From NCBI RefSeq assembly GCF_000019185.1, contig NC_010334.1:5057001-5121000 (forward strand): a stretch of DNA of 64,000 bases, given 5' to 3'. A model generated the notes under the pieces. The model saw only the letters and a program-made list of their open reading frames with translations. It did not search any database and was not told the DNA's origin. Position numbers and translations under genes: made by a program. Source of the stretch: Shewanella halifaxensis HAW-EB4 (lineage in GTDB: Bacteria > Pseudomonadota > Gammaproteobacteria > Enterobacterales > Shewanellaceae). This document shows positions 1-8,834 of the stretch, piece after piece. Every line of letters starts with the position of its first letter. The stretch's first letter is position 1.

Positions 1-105
1 GCGCAGACTCAGACTAGAAAAGCTACGTTCTGCGCTTAATTGATTAAACGCCGCATCGACAAGTGCCCGCCGAGTCTTTTCTTTTTGTTGTGCTCTAATG
101 CCCAT
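1..105 (-). CDS. fabR: FabR, TetR-family repressor of unsaturated fatty acid synthesis (N-terminal part only)
   Basis: Only the first 35 codons lie in the window; the gene continues leftward past base 1. The visible protein begins MGIRAQQKEKTRR and continues through LVDAAF to LSAERSFSSLSLR, which is the start of the helix-turn-helix domain of FabR. FabR represses unsaturated fatty acid genes when unsaturated acyl chains are abundant. It is divergent from a fatty acid desaturase gene, and an 18-bp palindrome of the FabR type lies between them. Identity rests on a short but characteristic N-terminus, so another TetR paralogue cannot be fully excluded. Confidence 0.8.
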   Translation of the reverse strand, partial: MGIRAQQKEKTRRALVDAAFNQLSAERSFSSLSLR

Positions 106-205
106 GTTGAACCTACTTACGAAAATTATTCCTTGAATAATACCGCTTTTTAATACAAAACGCAGCATCTACAAACTTGACCCAGATCACTATCCAAGCT
201 AAATT

Positions 206-223
206 AGCGTACAGATGTACGCT
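206..223. promoter_or_regulatory. Probable FabR operator
   Basis: The sequence AGCGTACAGATGTACGCT is an 8-bp perfect inverted repeat around a 2-bp centre. It resembles the palindrome known from FabR-regulated fab promoters. It lies between fabR and the desaturase gene, 22 bp before the desaturase ATG at 246, so it can control both directions. Its position argues against a more upstream desaturase start. Confidence 0.75.
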
Positions 224-245
224 CAACAAGGGATTTAAAACTATA

Positions 246-1352
246 ATGAAAAAACCTCCCATCATCTGGATGAATGTGAGTCTATTTAGCATCACATTCG
301 CCTGTGCTGTAATCTTCGTGCCTTGGTACGGTATCGCCTATGGCTTTGATGCCATTGAATGGCTTTGCTTCGTGGTTGTCGCTTTTGCAAGTGGCCTATC
401 CATCACGGGGGGCTACCATAGACTCTGGTCTCACCGTACCTATAAAGCTCATGCTTCGGTTCGGTTTCTATATGCCCTTGGTGGCGCATTGGCCTTGCAA
501 AATAGTGCGTTACACTGGTCTTCTGATCACCGAGAGCATCATAAGCATGTCGATAACAACGATAAAGATCCTTATTCAGCAAAAATGGGCTTCTGGTACA
601 GCCATATAGGCTGGATGCTGCGCGAATATCAGGCCCAGCGTTACCATGACTACAAGAATGTTCGTGATCTTCAGAACGATAAGATCGTCATGTGGCAACA
701 CAAGTATTACCTACCACTCCTACTTACCATGAACTTTGGCTTGCCCATCCTATTAGGTTGGTTAAATGGCGATATCTTAGGCATGGTGTTGCTAGCCGGA
801 TTATTACGCCTAGTGGTCGTACATCATTGCACTTTTTTCATCAACTCACTGGCACATGTCTGGGGCTCGCAGCCCTATACAGATAAAAACACTGCCCGAG
901 ATAATGGCTTCATCGCACTGTTAACTTACGGTGAGGGTTACCACAACTATCACCATATCTTCGAGAATGACTACCGTAACGGTATCCACTGGTGGCAGTA
1001 TGACCCGACTAAATGGCTGATTAACACCTTAGCCTGGATGAGATTAGCCGATAGTCGTCGAGTGGTGCCACAAGAGCGTATTGAGTATGCTCGATTACAG
1101 ATGCAGCTCAAACGCACCAAGATCAAGGTGGCTCACCTGCCTAATAGCGAAGAGCTGATCGAGAAGTTACAAGCAGAATACGAAACACTGAAAACTCACC
1201 TTGCTGAGTATTATGATGCCAAGAAAGCCTTAATTGAAGCCAAGCGCAAACAGCTTGCTAACAAACAACTGCTTAGCCAAGTAAAAGAGCTAAAATTACG
1301 CTTTAAGCAGCAACAAAAAAGCTGGCACAGTTTGACAGCAAGTTTTAGCTAA
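246..1352 (+). CDS. desA: Acyl-CoA/fatty acid delta-9-type desaturase
   Basis: A 368-residue integral membrane di-iron desaturase that introduces a double bond into saturated acyl chains using O2. All three histidine clusters are present: HRLWSH near residue 58, HREHHKH near residue 95, and EGYHNYHH near residue 235. Hydrophobic segments lie at about residues 10-55 and 155-195. The last roughly 80 residues are charged and probably coiled coil. The ATG at 246 was chosen because a start at 177 would place the FabR-like palindrome inside the gene, and MKKPPIIW begins the conserved part. The divergent fabR suggests direct control of membrane fluidity. The symbol follows the Pseudomonas DesA family and is approximate. 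Confidence 0.85.
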   Translation: MKKPPIIWMNVSLFSITFACAVIFVPWYGIAYGFDAIEWLCFVVVAFASGLSITGGYHRLWSHRTYKAHASVRFLYALGGALALQNSALHWSSDHREHHKHVDNNDKDPYSAKMGFWYSHIGWMLREYQAQRYHDYKNVRDLQNDKIVMWQHKYYLPLLLTMNFGLPILLGWLNGDILGMVLLAGLLRLVVVHHCTFFINSLAHVWGSQPYTDKNTARDNGFIALLTYGEGYHNYHHIFENDYRNGIHWWQYDPTKWLINTLAWMRLADSRRVVPQERIEYARLQMQLKRTKIKVAHLPNSEELIEKLQAEYETLKTHLAEYYDAKKALIEAKRKQLANKQLLSQVKELKLRFKQQQKSWHSLTASFS

Positions 1353-1367
1353 ATTCAATACAAATAC

Positions 1368-1393
1368 AAAGCCGCTAACACTGCGGCTTTTTT
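1368..1393 (+). terminator. Rho-independent terminator after the desaturase gene
   Basis: The stem AAAGCCGC / GCGGCTTT has a 7-nt loop and is followed by a run of T. It begins 16 bp after the desaturase stop codon. Confidence 0.85.
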
Positions 1394-1543
1394 ATTTTTA
1401 CGGGTCATGATTTCCCAAAGGCTGCAAGTATAGCCCTCAAGGATAAGGTTCAAGTCTCAACTTGTGCCTGAGGTCGATTGAAGTCACTGGATTATGGGTC
1501 TATTATGATCGGCTACTTACCATTTTTAGGGCGTTTTAAGCTC

Positions 1544-2584
1544 ATGACCGATTCAGAAATTAAACTTACCGAGTATAGTCACGGCGCTGGTTGCGGCTGC
1601 AAAATTTCACCAAAAGTACTCGGCACAATACTCGCTACTCAACTACCTGTATTTGACGACCCGAACCTACTGGTGGGTAACCAAACTCGTGATGATGCTG
1701 CTGTCTATAAGCTCAATGAGACCACTGGCATTATCAGCACCACTGACTTCTTTATGCCTATTGTCGACGACCCATTTACCTTTGGTCGTATCGCCGCGAC
1801 AAATGCCATCAGTGATATCTACGCTATGGGCGGTACGCCTATGATGGCTATTGCAATTCTAGGTTGGCCAGTTAATAAATTACCTGCAGAAGTGGCACAG
1901 AAAGTTGTTGATGGCGGCCGACAAGCCTGTGCAGACGCAGGTATCATGCTAGCCGGTGGCCATAGCATCGACTCACCAGAGCCTATTTTCGGTCTCGCCG
2001 TAACCGGCCAAATCCCACTAGATGAGCTAAAGCAAAACGATACAGCAAAAGCTGGCGATAAACTTTACCTTACTAAGCCTTTGGGCATTGGCATTTTGAC
2101 CACAGCGCAAAAGCAGAAGAAGCTAGCGGATGCCGATTTAAATACTGCGGCTGAAGCCATGTGTCAGCTAAATATTCTTGGCCCTAAGATCGCTAAGATC
2201 CCACAGGTTAATGCACTAACCGATGTCACCGGATTCGGCTTAGCAGGCCACCTGCTAGAGATGTGCCATGGTGCAGACTTAAGTGCCAAGATTGATATTA
2301 GCCTGCTACCTTTACTACCTAATGCACGCCATTATTTAGAAATGGGCTGCGTCCCTGGTGGCACCCATAGAAACTTCGACAGTTACGGTGAGCATTTACC
2401 CACTTTGACTGATGAGCAAAAAGCCATTATTTGCGACCCGCAAACCAGTGGCGGTTTGTTGATTGCCGTTGCAAACGATGGTGAAGCAGCCTTGAAAACA
2501 CTGCTAGCTGACAATGATATCGAACCTATCTGTATCGGTCAGTTAGTCGAAAAGAATGCGCTTAAAACCGTGGAGCTTATTTAA
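1544..2584 (+). CDS. selD: Selenide, water dikinase (selenophosphate synthetase)
   Basis: This 346-residue enzyme makes selenophosphate from selenide and ATP, the selenium donor for tRNA selenation and selenocysteine. The N-terminus TEYSHGAGCGCKISP carries the catalytic Cys (a plain Cys codon, not a TGA Sec codon) and the essential Lys. TTDFFMPIVDDP, TNAISDIYAMGG and DPQTSGGLL are AIRS-family ATP-binding signatures. The ATG at 1544 aligns with the E. coli start; an upstream in-frame ATG at 1478 would add 22 unrelated residues. It overlaps selU by one base (TAATG), indicating translational coupling. Confidence 0.95.
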   Translation: MTDSEIKLTEYSHGAGCGCKISPKVLGTILATQLPVFDDPNLLVGNQTRDDAAVYKLNETTGIISTTDFFMPIVDDPFTFGRIAATNAISDIYAMGGTPMMAIAILGWPVNKLPAEVAQKVVDGGRQACADAGIMLAGGHSIDSPEPIFGLAVTGQIPLDELKQNDTAKAGDKLYLTKPLGIGILTTAQKQKKLADADLNTAAEAMCQLNILGPKIAKIPQVNALTDVTGFGLAGHLLEMCHGADLSAKIDISLLPLLPNARHYLEMGCVPGGTHRNFDSYGEHLPTLTDEQKAIICDPQTSGGLLIAVANDGEAALKTLLADNDIEPICIGQLVEKNALKTVELI

Positions 2585-3681
2585 TGTCACTCAATAAAGT
2601 GCGTGCTAGCGAATATCGTCGAATATTCGTTAACGATCATCCAATAATGGATGCGCGCGCACCCGTAGAGTTTGAGAAAGGTGCCTTTCCTGCCAGCGTT
2701 AACCACCCTCTAATGGAGGATGAAGAGCGTAAAAAGGTGGGCACTTGCTATAAAGAGCGTGGCCAAGAAGCCGCGCTCAAGCTCGGTCATTCACTGGTTC
2801 ATGGTGAAATAAAGCAGCAAAGAGTCGATGCTTGGCTGGATTTTTTCAGCAAGAATCCAGATGGATACCTTTATTGTTTCCGCGGTGGCCTACGTTCACA
2901 GCTGACCCAACAATGGCTAAAAGAAGCTGGCCTAGATATTCCCTTTATCGAAGGTGGCTATAAGGCGATGCGACAGTTTCTAATTGAAACTATCGATGAT
3001 GCGCCAAACATGAAGCCTATGCTGATCCTCAGTGGGATCACAGGTAGTGGTAAAACAGACTTTCTACTAAAGCGCAAAGAGGCGGTTGATCTAGAAGGGC
3101 TTGCTCACCATAGAGGCTCTAGCTTTGGTCGTTATCATGAGCCACAACCAAGCCAGATCAACTTCGAGAACGCACTCGCTGTCGCACTATTAAAACACCA
3201 AGACAGTGCTGCCAAGCACTTGCTGCTTGAAGACGAAAGCTATCTAATTGGCCGTTCAGCCTTGCCCCAAGCGTTTTATACAGGGATGCAAGCTGCCGGC
3301 GTATTGGTCCTAGAGGAGTCTTTAGATGCTAGACTGGCGCGCCTTCTTAATGAATACGTGCATAAGATGCACTCCGGCTATATTCAAAGACTGGGCGAAG
3401 AAGCGGGTTTTGAAGCGTTCGCCCAATACTTAGCGCAGAGCATCACCGGCATCAAAAAGCGCCTAGGTAACAAGCAGCACGATGAGTTTCAAGCAATCAT
3501 CACCAACGCGTTAAACATTCAGACAAGTCAAAATGATACTAGTGCTCACTTAGAGTGGATTGAATTGCTATTAGTAAAATACTACGACCCAATGTATCAA
3601 TATCAAATCGACAAAAAAGCCGACCGAGTCATCTTTAAGGGTGACCATCAAGCGATGCACCAGTGGCTAGATAACCACTAA
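2584..3681 (+). CDS. selU: tRNA 2-selenouridine synthase
   Basis: A 365-residue protein (YbbB/MnmH) that converts 2-thiouridine at the tRNA wobble position to 2-selenouridine using selenophosphate and a geranyl intermediate. Residues 1-130 form a rhodanese-like domain with the catalytic Cys in YCFRGGLRSQ. A P-loop GITGSGKTDF follows near residue 150. It is coupled to selD by a 1-base overlap, so the operon supplies and uses its own selenium donor. It ends 7 bp from the convergent transporter gene, with no separate terminator seen. Confidence 0.95.
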   Translation: MSLNKVRASEYRRIFVNDHPIMDARAPVEFEKGAFPASVNHPLMEDEERKKVGTCYKERGQEAALKLGHSLVHGEIKQQRVDAWLDFFSKNPDGYLYCFRGGLRSQLTQQWLKEAGLDIPFIEGGYKAMRQFLIETIDDAPNMKPMLILSGITGSGKTDFLLKRKEAVDLEGLAHHRGSSFGRYHEPQPSQINFENALAVALLKHQDSAAKHLLLEDESYLIGRSALPQAFYTGMQAAGVLVLEESLDARLARLLNEYVHKMHSGYIQRLGEEAGFEAFAQYLAQSITGIKKRLGNKQHDEFQAIITNALNIQTSQNDTSAHLEWIELLLVKYYDPMYQYQIDKKADRVIFKGDHQAMHQWLDNH

Positions 3682-3688
3682 TCTTGAT

Positions 3689-5374
3689 TTAAGCTAATCC
3701 CATTAGCCTGTCATTATCGGCAGCTAATGGGGTTATTTTCACCCTGAGTTCCCGTCCCTCAACAGCATCAAATGTTACTCGCACCACTTTATAGTCTGCA
3801 AATTCAGCACGCGCTTTAAACTCGCCGACAGAGGGATTATTCACACAAATCACGCTATCAATATCGATATGACGACCCGCATACCAAGTCAATCGAGACA
3901 GTGCCCAGCTAACCAAGCCATGATTAGCAGCTTTTTGATAAACGTCCGACGTAAATAAGACTGGATGGCTAAAACTACCGAAAATTACCACCAAGTCTCG
4001 CCAAGTTAGACCATTGGTCACCAGCAAAAGCTTGGGGGATTTATGCAGTAATTCAGGATCTAACAACTGAGTTTTATACTTAACTCTTCGGATAAAGTAG
4101 CTACAAACACTCAAAAGTAACTCAGGCCAACGCCAAAGCAATAACAGCAGCACGAGCAAATTGGCGCTAGCCAGCAGTAAAAACAGCTGTGCTATCGACC
4201 ACTGCAACACATTGAGTGCCAGCATGGCAAAAATAGCCGAGCTCACCATAAACAAGGCATTGATAATATTATTACTGGCTATCGCCTGCGCGCACTCGCC
4301 CTCTTTCGCCCGCGCCTGGATATAGGTGTATAGCGGCACAATAAACAAACCACCGCCAACGCCGATCATAAATAGATCAAGCATTAGGTGATAATGAGCC
4401 GCCTCAGCAATGAAGCTTTGTAGGCTATAAAGCGTCTCAACACCGAGCTGACCAGGTAGCGCAAAGTAGAGATCGATGCCAAATATGGCTAATAGCGTCA
4501 ATCCTAATGGCATTATCCCCAACTCGACTTGCCGACAAGACAAGCGCTCGCAAACAAACGAGCCTGTACCGATACCAACCGAAAACAGCAGCAAGAGTAG
4601 CGATACCACGGTGGGATCCGCGTTTAACGTAATACGAGCAAAGTTTGGAAACTGAGTCAGATAAGTCGCGCCGACAAACCAAAACCAACTAATAGCTAAA
4701 ATGGCAGTCCAGATCTCGGAAGATTGGCGCACCTTTTTAATATTGACTAAGGTGGCGGAGACAATAGAAAAGCGTGGCTTTACATCTGAATGAGCAGGAA
4801 TACTCGGGATAAACCAACTCGCAGTCATACCTATCAATGCTAGGGTAAATACCGTGGCTGCAGCCCAGTAGGTCGCGTAATCGCTGGCAACGATCATTCC
4901 AGCTGAAATTGTACCAGCCAAAATTGCCAAGAAGGTGCCCATCTCTACCCAAGCATTACCAGAAACCAGCTCACTGTCGCGCAGTACTCTAGGTAACAGG
5001 GAGTATTTTACTGGCCCAAAGTAGGCTGATTGTACGCCTGTCAAAAACAGCAATAGCAACATGAGCAGATAACTGTGACTAATAATGGCAAATATAGCCA
5101 CCGTCATAATCACCAGCTCAAGAACCTTAAGCCGACGGATCAACAAAGCTTTATCGACACTGTCAGCCACCTGCCCTGCATGGGCAGAAAACAGCAGGAA
5201 AGGCAGAATAAACAAGCCTGCGGCCAAGTTTACAAATAGGTGAACATCTATGGGTAATTCGTCGATCTGAGAGTAGCTCACTAACAGCAATAAAACGTTC
5301 TTAAATACATTGTCATTCAATGCACCTAGGCATTGAGTGACAAAATAAGGTAAGAAACGTCGGCTAAATAACAT
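3689..5374 (-). CDS. LplT-like MFS transporter with a C-terminal degenerate acyltransferase-like domain
   Basis: A 561-residue protein. Residues 1 to about 415 contain roughly 12 hydrophobic segments and the LplT-like N-terminus FVTQCLGALNDNVFKN, typical of lysophospholipid flippases. Residues about 420-561 are extra compared with E. coli LplT (397 residues). They hold LLLVTNGLTWRDLVVI, which aligns by eye with the N-H-x4-D motif of PlsC acyltransferases but has Gly in place of the catalytic His (residue 455). In many bacteria LplT-like modules are fused to acyltransferase and AMP-ligase domains, so this may be a shortened fusion. The ATG at 5374 is preferred over an upstream TTG. It lies 5 bp after the GNAT stop with an AAGG ribosome site, so the genes are probably co-transcribed. 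Confidence 0.8.
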   Translation of the reverse strand: MLFSRRFLPYFVTQCLGALNDNVFKNVLLLLVSYSQIDELPIDVHLFVNLAAGLFILPFLLFSAHAGQVADSVDKALLIRRLKVLELVIMTVAIFAIISHSYLLMLLLLFLTGVQSAYFGPVKYSLLPRVLRDSELVSGNAWVEMGTFLAILAGTISAGMIVASDYATYWAAATVFTLALIGMTASWFIPSIPAHSDVKPRFSIVSATLVNIKKVRQSSEIWTAILAISWFWFVGATYLTQFPNFARITLNADPTVVSLLLLLFSVGIGTGSFVCERLSCRQVELGIMPLGLTLLAIFGIDLYFALPGQLGVETLYSLQSFIAEAAHYHLMLDLFMIGVGGGLFIVPLYTYIQARAKEGECAQAIASNNIINALFMVSSAIFAMLALNVLQWSIAQLFLLLASANLLVLLLLLWRWPELLLSVCSYFIRRVKYKTQLLDPELLHKSPKLLLVTNGLTWRDLVVIFGSFSHPVLFTSDVYQKAANHGLVSWALSRLTWYAGRHIDIDSVICVNNPSVGEFKARAEFADYKVVRVTFDAVEGRELRVKITPLAADNDRLMGLA

Positions 5375-5379
5375 CGACC

Positions 5380-5841
5380 TTAGCAATGTTCCTGTTTGAA
5401 GTAACTCATCAGCAGCCTTGGCTCACCTTCACCAAAGTAATCGGCCTCGAAGCCGTTCTCGGTAAAACCACGACGCAGATATAATGCTTTAGCTGGATTG
5501 TCTGGCGCTACGGTCAGATTTAGCTGATTAATCTCAGGAGAGAGTGTGGCTAATAATTGGGAGATAAGTCTAGTGCCTATACCCTTGCCACGCGCACTAT
5601 CCGATACCGCTACCGACAAAACCCAAGCAACATCAGCTCTAGCACTCGTTGATGCCAATAGATAACCGATAACTTTGGCATCGCCATCTTTGGCCACAAG
5701 AAAACCACTGGGCCAACAGTCCAATGCCTGTCTAAAGAAAAAATCTGGATAACAATGTCCAGCAAAACATTGGCGTTCAAGAGCATCAATCGCGGCAAGA
5801 TCTTGCTTGCAAGCGATTGATATTAGTGTTGAATCATTCAT
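5380..5841 (-). CDS. GNAT-family N-acetyltransferase (RimI-like)
   Basis: A 153-residue single-domain GNAT protein. The acetyl-CoA site is visible as VSDSARGKGIGTRLIS near residue 78. NPAKALYLRRGF, the RimI-type NxxAxxLYxxxGF motif, lies near residue 116. The likely substrate is a protein N-terminus or small amine, but the sequence does not show which. The ATG at 5841 overlaps the end of cysQ by 8 bases; a longer frame exists but adds nothing conserved. It sits in the run nudE-cysQ-GNAT-transporter. Confidence 0.75.
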   Translation of the reverse strand: MNDSTLISIACKQDLAAIDALERQCFAGHCYPDFFFRQALDCWPSGFLVAKDGDAKVIGYLLASTSARADVAWVLSVAVSDSARGKGIGTRLISQLLATLSPEINQLNLTVAPDNPAKALYLRRGFTENGFEADYFGEGEPRLLMSYFKQEHC

Positions 5842-6646
5842 TAATAAGGATCTGGTCCCACTCAAGTGCTGGCGCACCGACCACTATAAAATTAGGGTTT
5901 TCTAGGCTTTCTCGCTCATTGTAAGTCAGCGGCTGTAGATTAAGATCCATGATCTGCCCACCGGCTTCCTCAACGATAATCTGCGCGGCACCCGTATCCC
6001 ATTCACCAGTTGGGCCAATACGTACGTAGCAATCGGCTCGTCCTTCGGCGACTAAGCAACTTTTAAGCGCTGCGCCACCGAGCACCACCAGTTCACAGTG
6101 CTTACTCTGATTAAAAAGTTTAATCACAGATTGCGGATCTTGGCGGCGACTTACCGCTAAGCGTAATGACTCAGAACCATCCTTGCTTAGCTGCAAACTG
6201 CTGATGCGCACTTCTGCTCCATCTTTACGCTTGTAGGAGCCTAAGCCCGCAATGCCGTAATAGCAGACTTCAGTCATTGGCACATACACCACGCCCAAAA
6301 TCGGACGGTTATGTTCAACTAACGCAATAATTACTGAGAAATCACCGCTACCCGCGATAAACTCGCCAGTACCATCCAATGGGTCCACTAACCAGTAGCG
6401 TTGCCAATCACAGCGTTGCTCGAACGGAATATCGGCATCTTCTTCAGATAATACGGGGATATCGGGCGTCAACGCCTTAAGCGCATCAGTAATGATTTCA
6501 TGAGCGGCGAGATCTGCAGAGGTCACTGGCGTATTATCAGATTTGATCTCGCGTTCGAAATCACCTTTTTGATAAATATCACGAATTTCCTTGCCTGCTA
6601 ATGTTGCGATTTCAATGACTTGATCTACATAATTCTCTGGATTCAT
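5834..6646 (-). CDS. cysQ: 3'(2'),5'-bisphosphate nucleotidase CysQ
   Basis: This 270-residue Mg-dependent phosphatase hydrolyses PAP/PAPS from sulfate assimilation and sulfotransfer. It carries the inositol-monophosphatase-fold motifs SEED near residue 86, WLVDPLDGTGEF near residue 106 and EWDTGAAQIIVEEAGG near residue 213. A GGAG ribosome site stands 6 bases before the ATG. It follows nudE by 43 bp on the same strand, the usual arrangement in related genera. Confidence 0.93.
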   Translation of the reverse strand: MNPENYVDQVIEIATLAGKEIRDIYQKGDFEREIKSDNTPVTSADLAAHEIITDALKALTPDIPVLSEEDADIPFEQRCDWQRYWLVDPLDGTGEFIAGSGDFSVIIALVEHNRPILGVVYVPMTEVCYYGIAGLGSYKRKDGAEVRISSLQLSKDGSESLRLAVSRRQDPQSVIKLFNQSKHCELVVLGGAALKSCLVAEGRADCYVRIGPTGEWDTGAAQIIVEEAGGQIMDLNLQPLTYNERESLENPNFIVVGAPALEWDQILINE

Positions 6647-6689
6647 AACTACTCCAACAGCCTAACACCCATGACCTGCGTCGTTTTGT

Positions 6690-7244
6690 CTATCTTAGTT
6701 GTAGATGTTTTTGCGCTAAAAATAAAGCACTTACACTACGAGACTCTGAAAAATCGTCCTCATTCAGTAGATCTTGCCATTCAGTTAATGGCCAAGGAAC
6801 CATATCGATAGGTTCTGGCTCATCGCCTTCGAGGATACTTTCGTAAAGGTCTTCAGCTAAAAATATCTGCATTTTACTAGCAAAATAACCCGGTGCTAGG
6901 CTTAGCTCCATTAAATGGGTCAGTTTTCTCGCCCCATAACCTATCTCTTCCTGTAACTCGCGATTTGCTGCTTCATGGGCCTCTTCTCCGGGATCGATCA
7001 ACCCCTTAGGAAACCCTAGCTCATAGCTATGAGTACCTGCAGCATATTCTCGACCTAACAACAGCTCAGTACCGTTGAGCACAGGCACAACCATTACCGC
7101 ACCGCGATTATTGCCTTTCATACGCTCATACTGACGCTCGACTTGATTGGAAAACCTCAAGTGCACTCGTTCAATTTGAAACAGTCGACTTCTAGCAACG
7201 ACTTCAGCGTGCAAAATTTCAGGTTTCTCATTTTTTTTAGTCAT
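6690..7244 (-). CDS. nudE: ADP compounds hydrolase NudE (Nudix)
   Basis: A 184-residue Nudix hydrolase acting on ADP-ribose, AP3A, NADH and similar ADP compounds. The Nudix box is complete: GLIDPGEEAHEAA followed by RELQEEIGY, near residues 98-120. The N-terminus MTKKNEKPEIL aligns with the E. coli NudE start. The second ATG at 7244 has a usable GGA upstream, while the ATG at 7250 abuts it. It is divergent from yrfG, as in many gammaproteobacteria. Confidence 0.93.
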   Translation of the reverse strand: MTKKNEKPEILHAEVVARSRLFQIERVHLRFSNQVERQYERMKGNNRGAVMVVPVLNGTELLLGREYAAGTHSYELGFPKGLIDPGEEAHEAANRELQEEIGYGARKLTHLMELSLAPGYFASKMQIFLAEDLYESILEGDEPEPIDMVPWPLTEWQDLLNEDDFSESRSVSALFLAQKHLQLR

Positions 7245-7342
7245 ACACATTCCAGTGCCGCTGCCGACTTATCATTTAATTCAGTATAATCTTACTATTG
7301 TTCACCCAATCTACAACATGAATTTTCTAGGATCGCGTAACT

Positions 7343-8011
7343 ATGTTTCCATGGAACGAAATTGACACAGTTTTACTCGATATGGACGGGACTTTACTAG
7401 ACCTACACTTCGACAATCACTTTTGGATGCAGCTGATCCCTAAGGTACTCAGCGAACAGCGAAATATCTCCATCAAAGAGGCCAATAACTGGGTTGAGCA
7501 GTGCTACCTTAATGTAGAGGGAACCTTAAACTGGTACTGCCTCGACTATTGGGAGCAGCAGATGGGACTGGATATTATGTCGCTGCACCGCACTCTAGTT
7601 GAGCGGATCCAGCTGCGTCAAGACAGCATGCCTTTCTTGGACGCGCTTAAACAGGCTGGAAAACAGCGTATTTTGGTGACTAACGCCCACCCAAAGAATC
7701 TTGGTCTGAAATTAGAACATACCGACTTAGCCTTAGGGCTCGACAGCATGATCTCCAGCCATGAAACGGGTTATCCAAAAGAACATCCGTTATTTTGGCA
7801 GCATCTATTTAAGCAGTTCAATTTGCAGCCAAGCCGTTGTTTGTTTATCGATGATAACGAAGCCATATTACAAGCGGCGAAATTAGCGGGGGTGGGGTAT
7901 CAATTAGGAATAGCGAACCCTGATAGCCAAAAGCCTAATAAGATATTTGATGATTTTCCAGCAATTGAAGATTATCACTACCTGCTAGATGAACTACTTT
8001 TGCAAAAGTAA
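7343..8011 (+). CDS. yrfG: GMP/IMP nucleotidase YrfG (HAD family)
   Basis: A 222-residue HAD hydrolase that dephosphorylates purine mononucleotides. HAD motif I is LLDMDGTLLDL near residue 11, motif II is ILVTNAHP near residue 111, and motif IV is CLFIDDNEAIL near residue 169. The first line of the protein (DMDGTLLDLHFDNHFW) is distinctive for YrfG. It faces away from nudE, with about 100 bp between the starts holding both promoters, and ends in a hairpin shared with gspN. Confidence 0.92.
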   Translation: MFPWNEIDTVLLDMDGTLLDLHFDNHFWMQLIPKVLSEQRNISIKEANNWVEQCYLNVEGTLNWYCLDYWEQQMGLDIMSLHRTLVERIQLRQDSMPFLDALKQAGKQRILVTNAHPKNLGLKLEHTDLALGLDSMISSHETGYPKEHPLFWQHLFKQFNLQPSRCLFIDDNEAILQAAKLAGVGYQLGIANPDSQKPNKIFDDFPAIEDYHYLLDELLLQK

Positions 8012-8017
8012 TCAACA

Positions 8018-8042
8018 AAAAGGCGCTGTATAAGCGCCTTTT
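8018..8042. terminator. Bidirectional terminator between yrfG and gspN
   Basis: The stem AAAAGGCGCT / AGCGCCTTTT has a 5-nt loop, with T runs on both strands. It sits just after yrfG (+) and about 25 bp beyond the end of gspN (-), so it can terminate both. Confidence 0.85.
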
Positions 8043-8066
8043 CATTAATACCGATTGATATAAGAA

Positions 8067-8825
8067 CTAGATAGGTAATCGACCTTGATAGGTGAGCGGG
8101 TAATAGCCTTGGCTGTCCTTCTTGCCTAAGAAAGATAGCGCCTTCTTCAAGTCATCTGGCTGAGTGCTTACTTCGCGGATCTTAGCATTCACTTGTACCA
8201 TCTTGTTATCGGCTAATACGATGCTGCCATCAAGGCCTAAAGCATTAAGCTTTTCATCTGTTGTCAGTTCAACTTTACCGTCGAGACAAGCCAGACCCAG
8301 TGCGATATCCCCTAACGGGTACTTACCGAACTGGTTAGTCACATTGACTTGGTTCAAAAACAACTTGCCCGATAGCTGTTCACACCAAGGTAAGCCTTGC
8401 TCAAAGTTATCAACCAACACACTTAAGTCACCATTTACTTTGGTTCTAAAAGGTAAGTTAGTACGTCCTAACAAGAAGCTACTCGGCGCCTCAAATCTTA
8501 AGCCACTGACATCTAAACCGCTTAGTGAATAGGCTACTGTTCCCTTACCGTTTACCGCGCTGGCTCTGCTCCCAATAACCACATCGGCCTTAACGGTGCC
8601 AGTCAGTAAAGACCAAACATTAAGATCCCAGCTTATCATCTCCACTTGGCGCTTCTGCACACTCAGCATATCTATTTTGCCCGCCCAAACCGTGCCAGAT
8701 ACACCACTAATAGCCACATTCTTTGGCAAGGGGGCCAGCTTTACAGCGACACTTGCCGGAAATAACACCACTAAAAAAACTAAGTAGACTAAAAAGCCCA
8801 GTGCAATCATTTTTGCTAATTTCAC
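8067..8825 (-). CDS. gspN: Type II secretion system protein N
   Basis: A 252-residue inner-membrane-anchored protein with one N-terminal transmembrane segment (about residues 8-28, FLVYLVFLVVLFPASVAV) and a periplasmic domain. SGVSGTVWAG and LSGKLFLNQVNVTN resemble the GspN/AsmA-like fold. It is the last gene of the gspC-N operon, 9 bp after gspM. GspN is not essential in all type II systems and its exact role is unsettled. Confidence 0.88.
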   Translation of the reverse strand: MKLAKMIALGFLVYLVFLVVLFPASVAVKLAPLPKNVAISGVSGTVWAGKIDMLSVQKRQVEMISWDLNVWSLLTGTVKADVVIGSRASAVNGKGTVAYSLSGLDVSGLRFEAPSSFLLGRTNLPFRTKVNGDLSVLVDNFEQGLPWCEQLSGKLFLNQVNVTNQFGKYPLGDIALGLACLDGKVELTTDEKLNALGLDGSIVLADNKMVQVNAKIREVSTQPDDLKKALSFLGKKDSQGYYPLTYQGRLPI

Positions 8826-8834
8826 TACAACACC

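Noticed and set aside
177..245. Upstream start of the desaturase giving 23 extra residues
   Set aside because: The FabR-like palindrome lies inside this stretch and the extra residues have no family likeness.
1440..1500. tRNA-like GGTTCAAGTC before selD
   Set aside because: No acceptor stem or anticodon arm can be folded around it.
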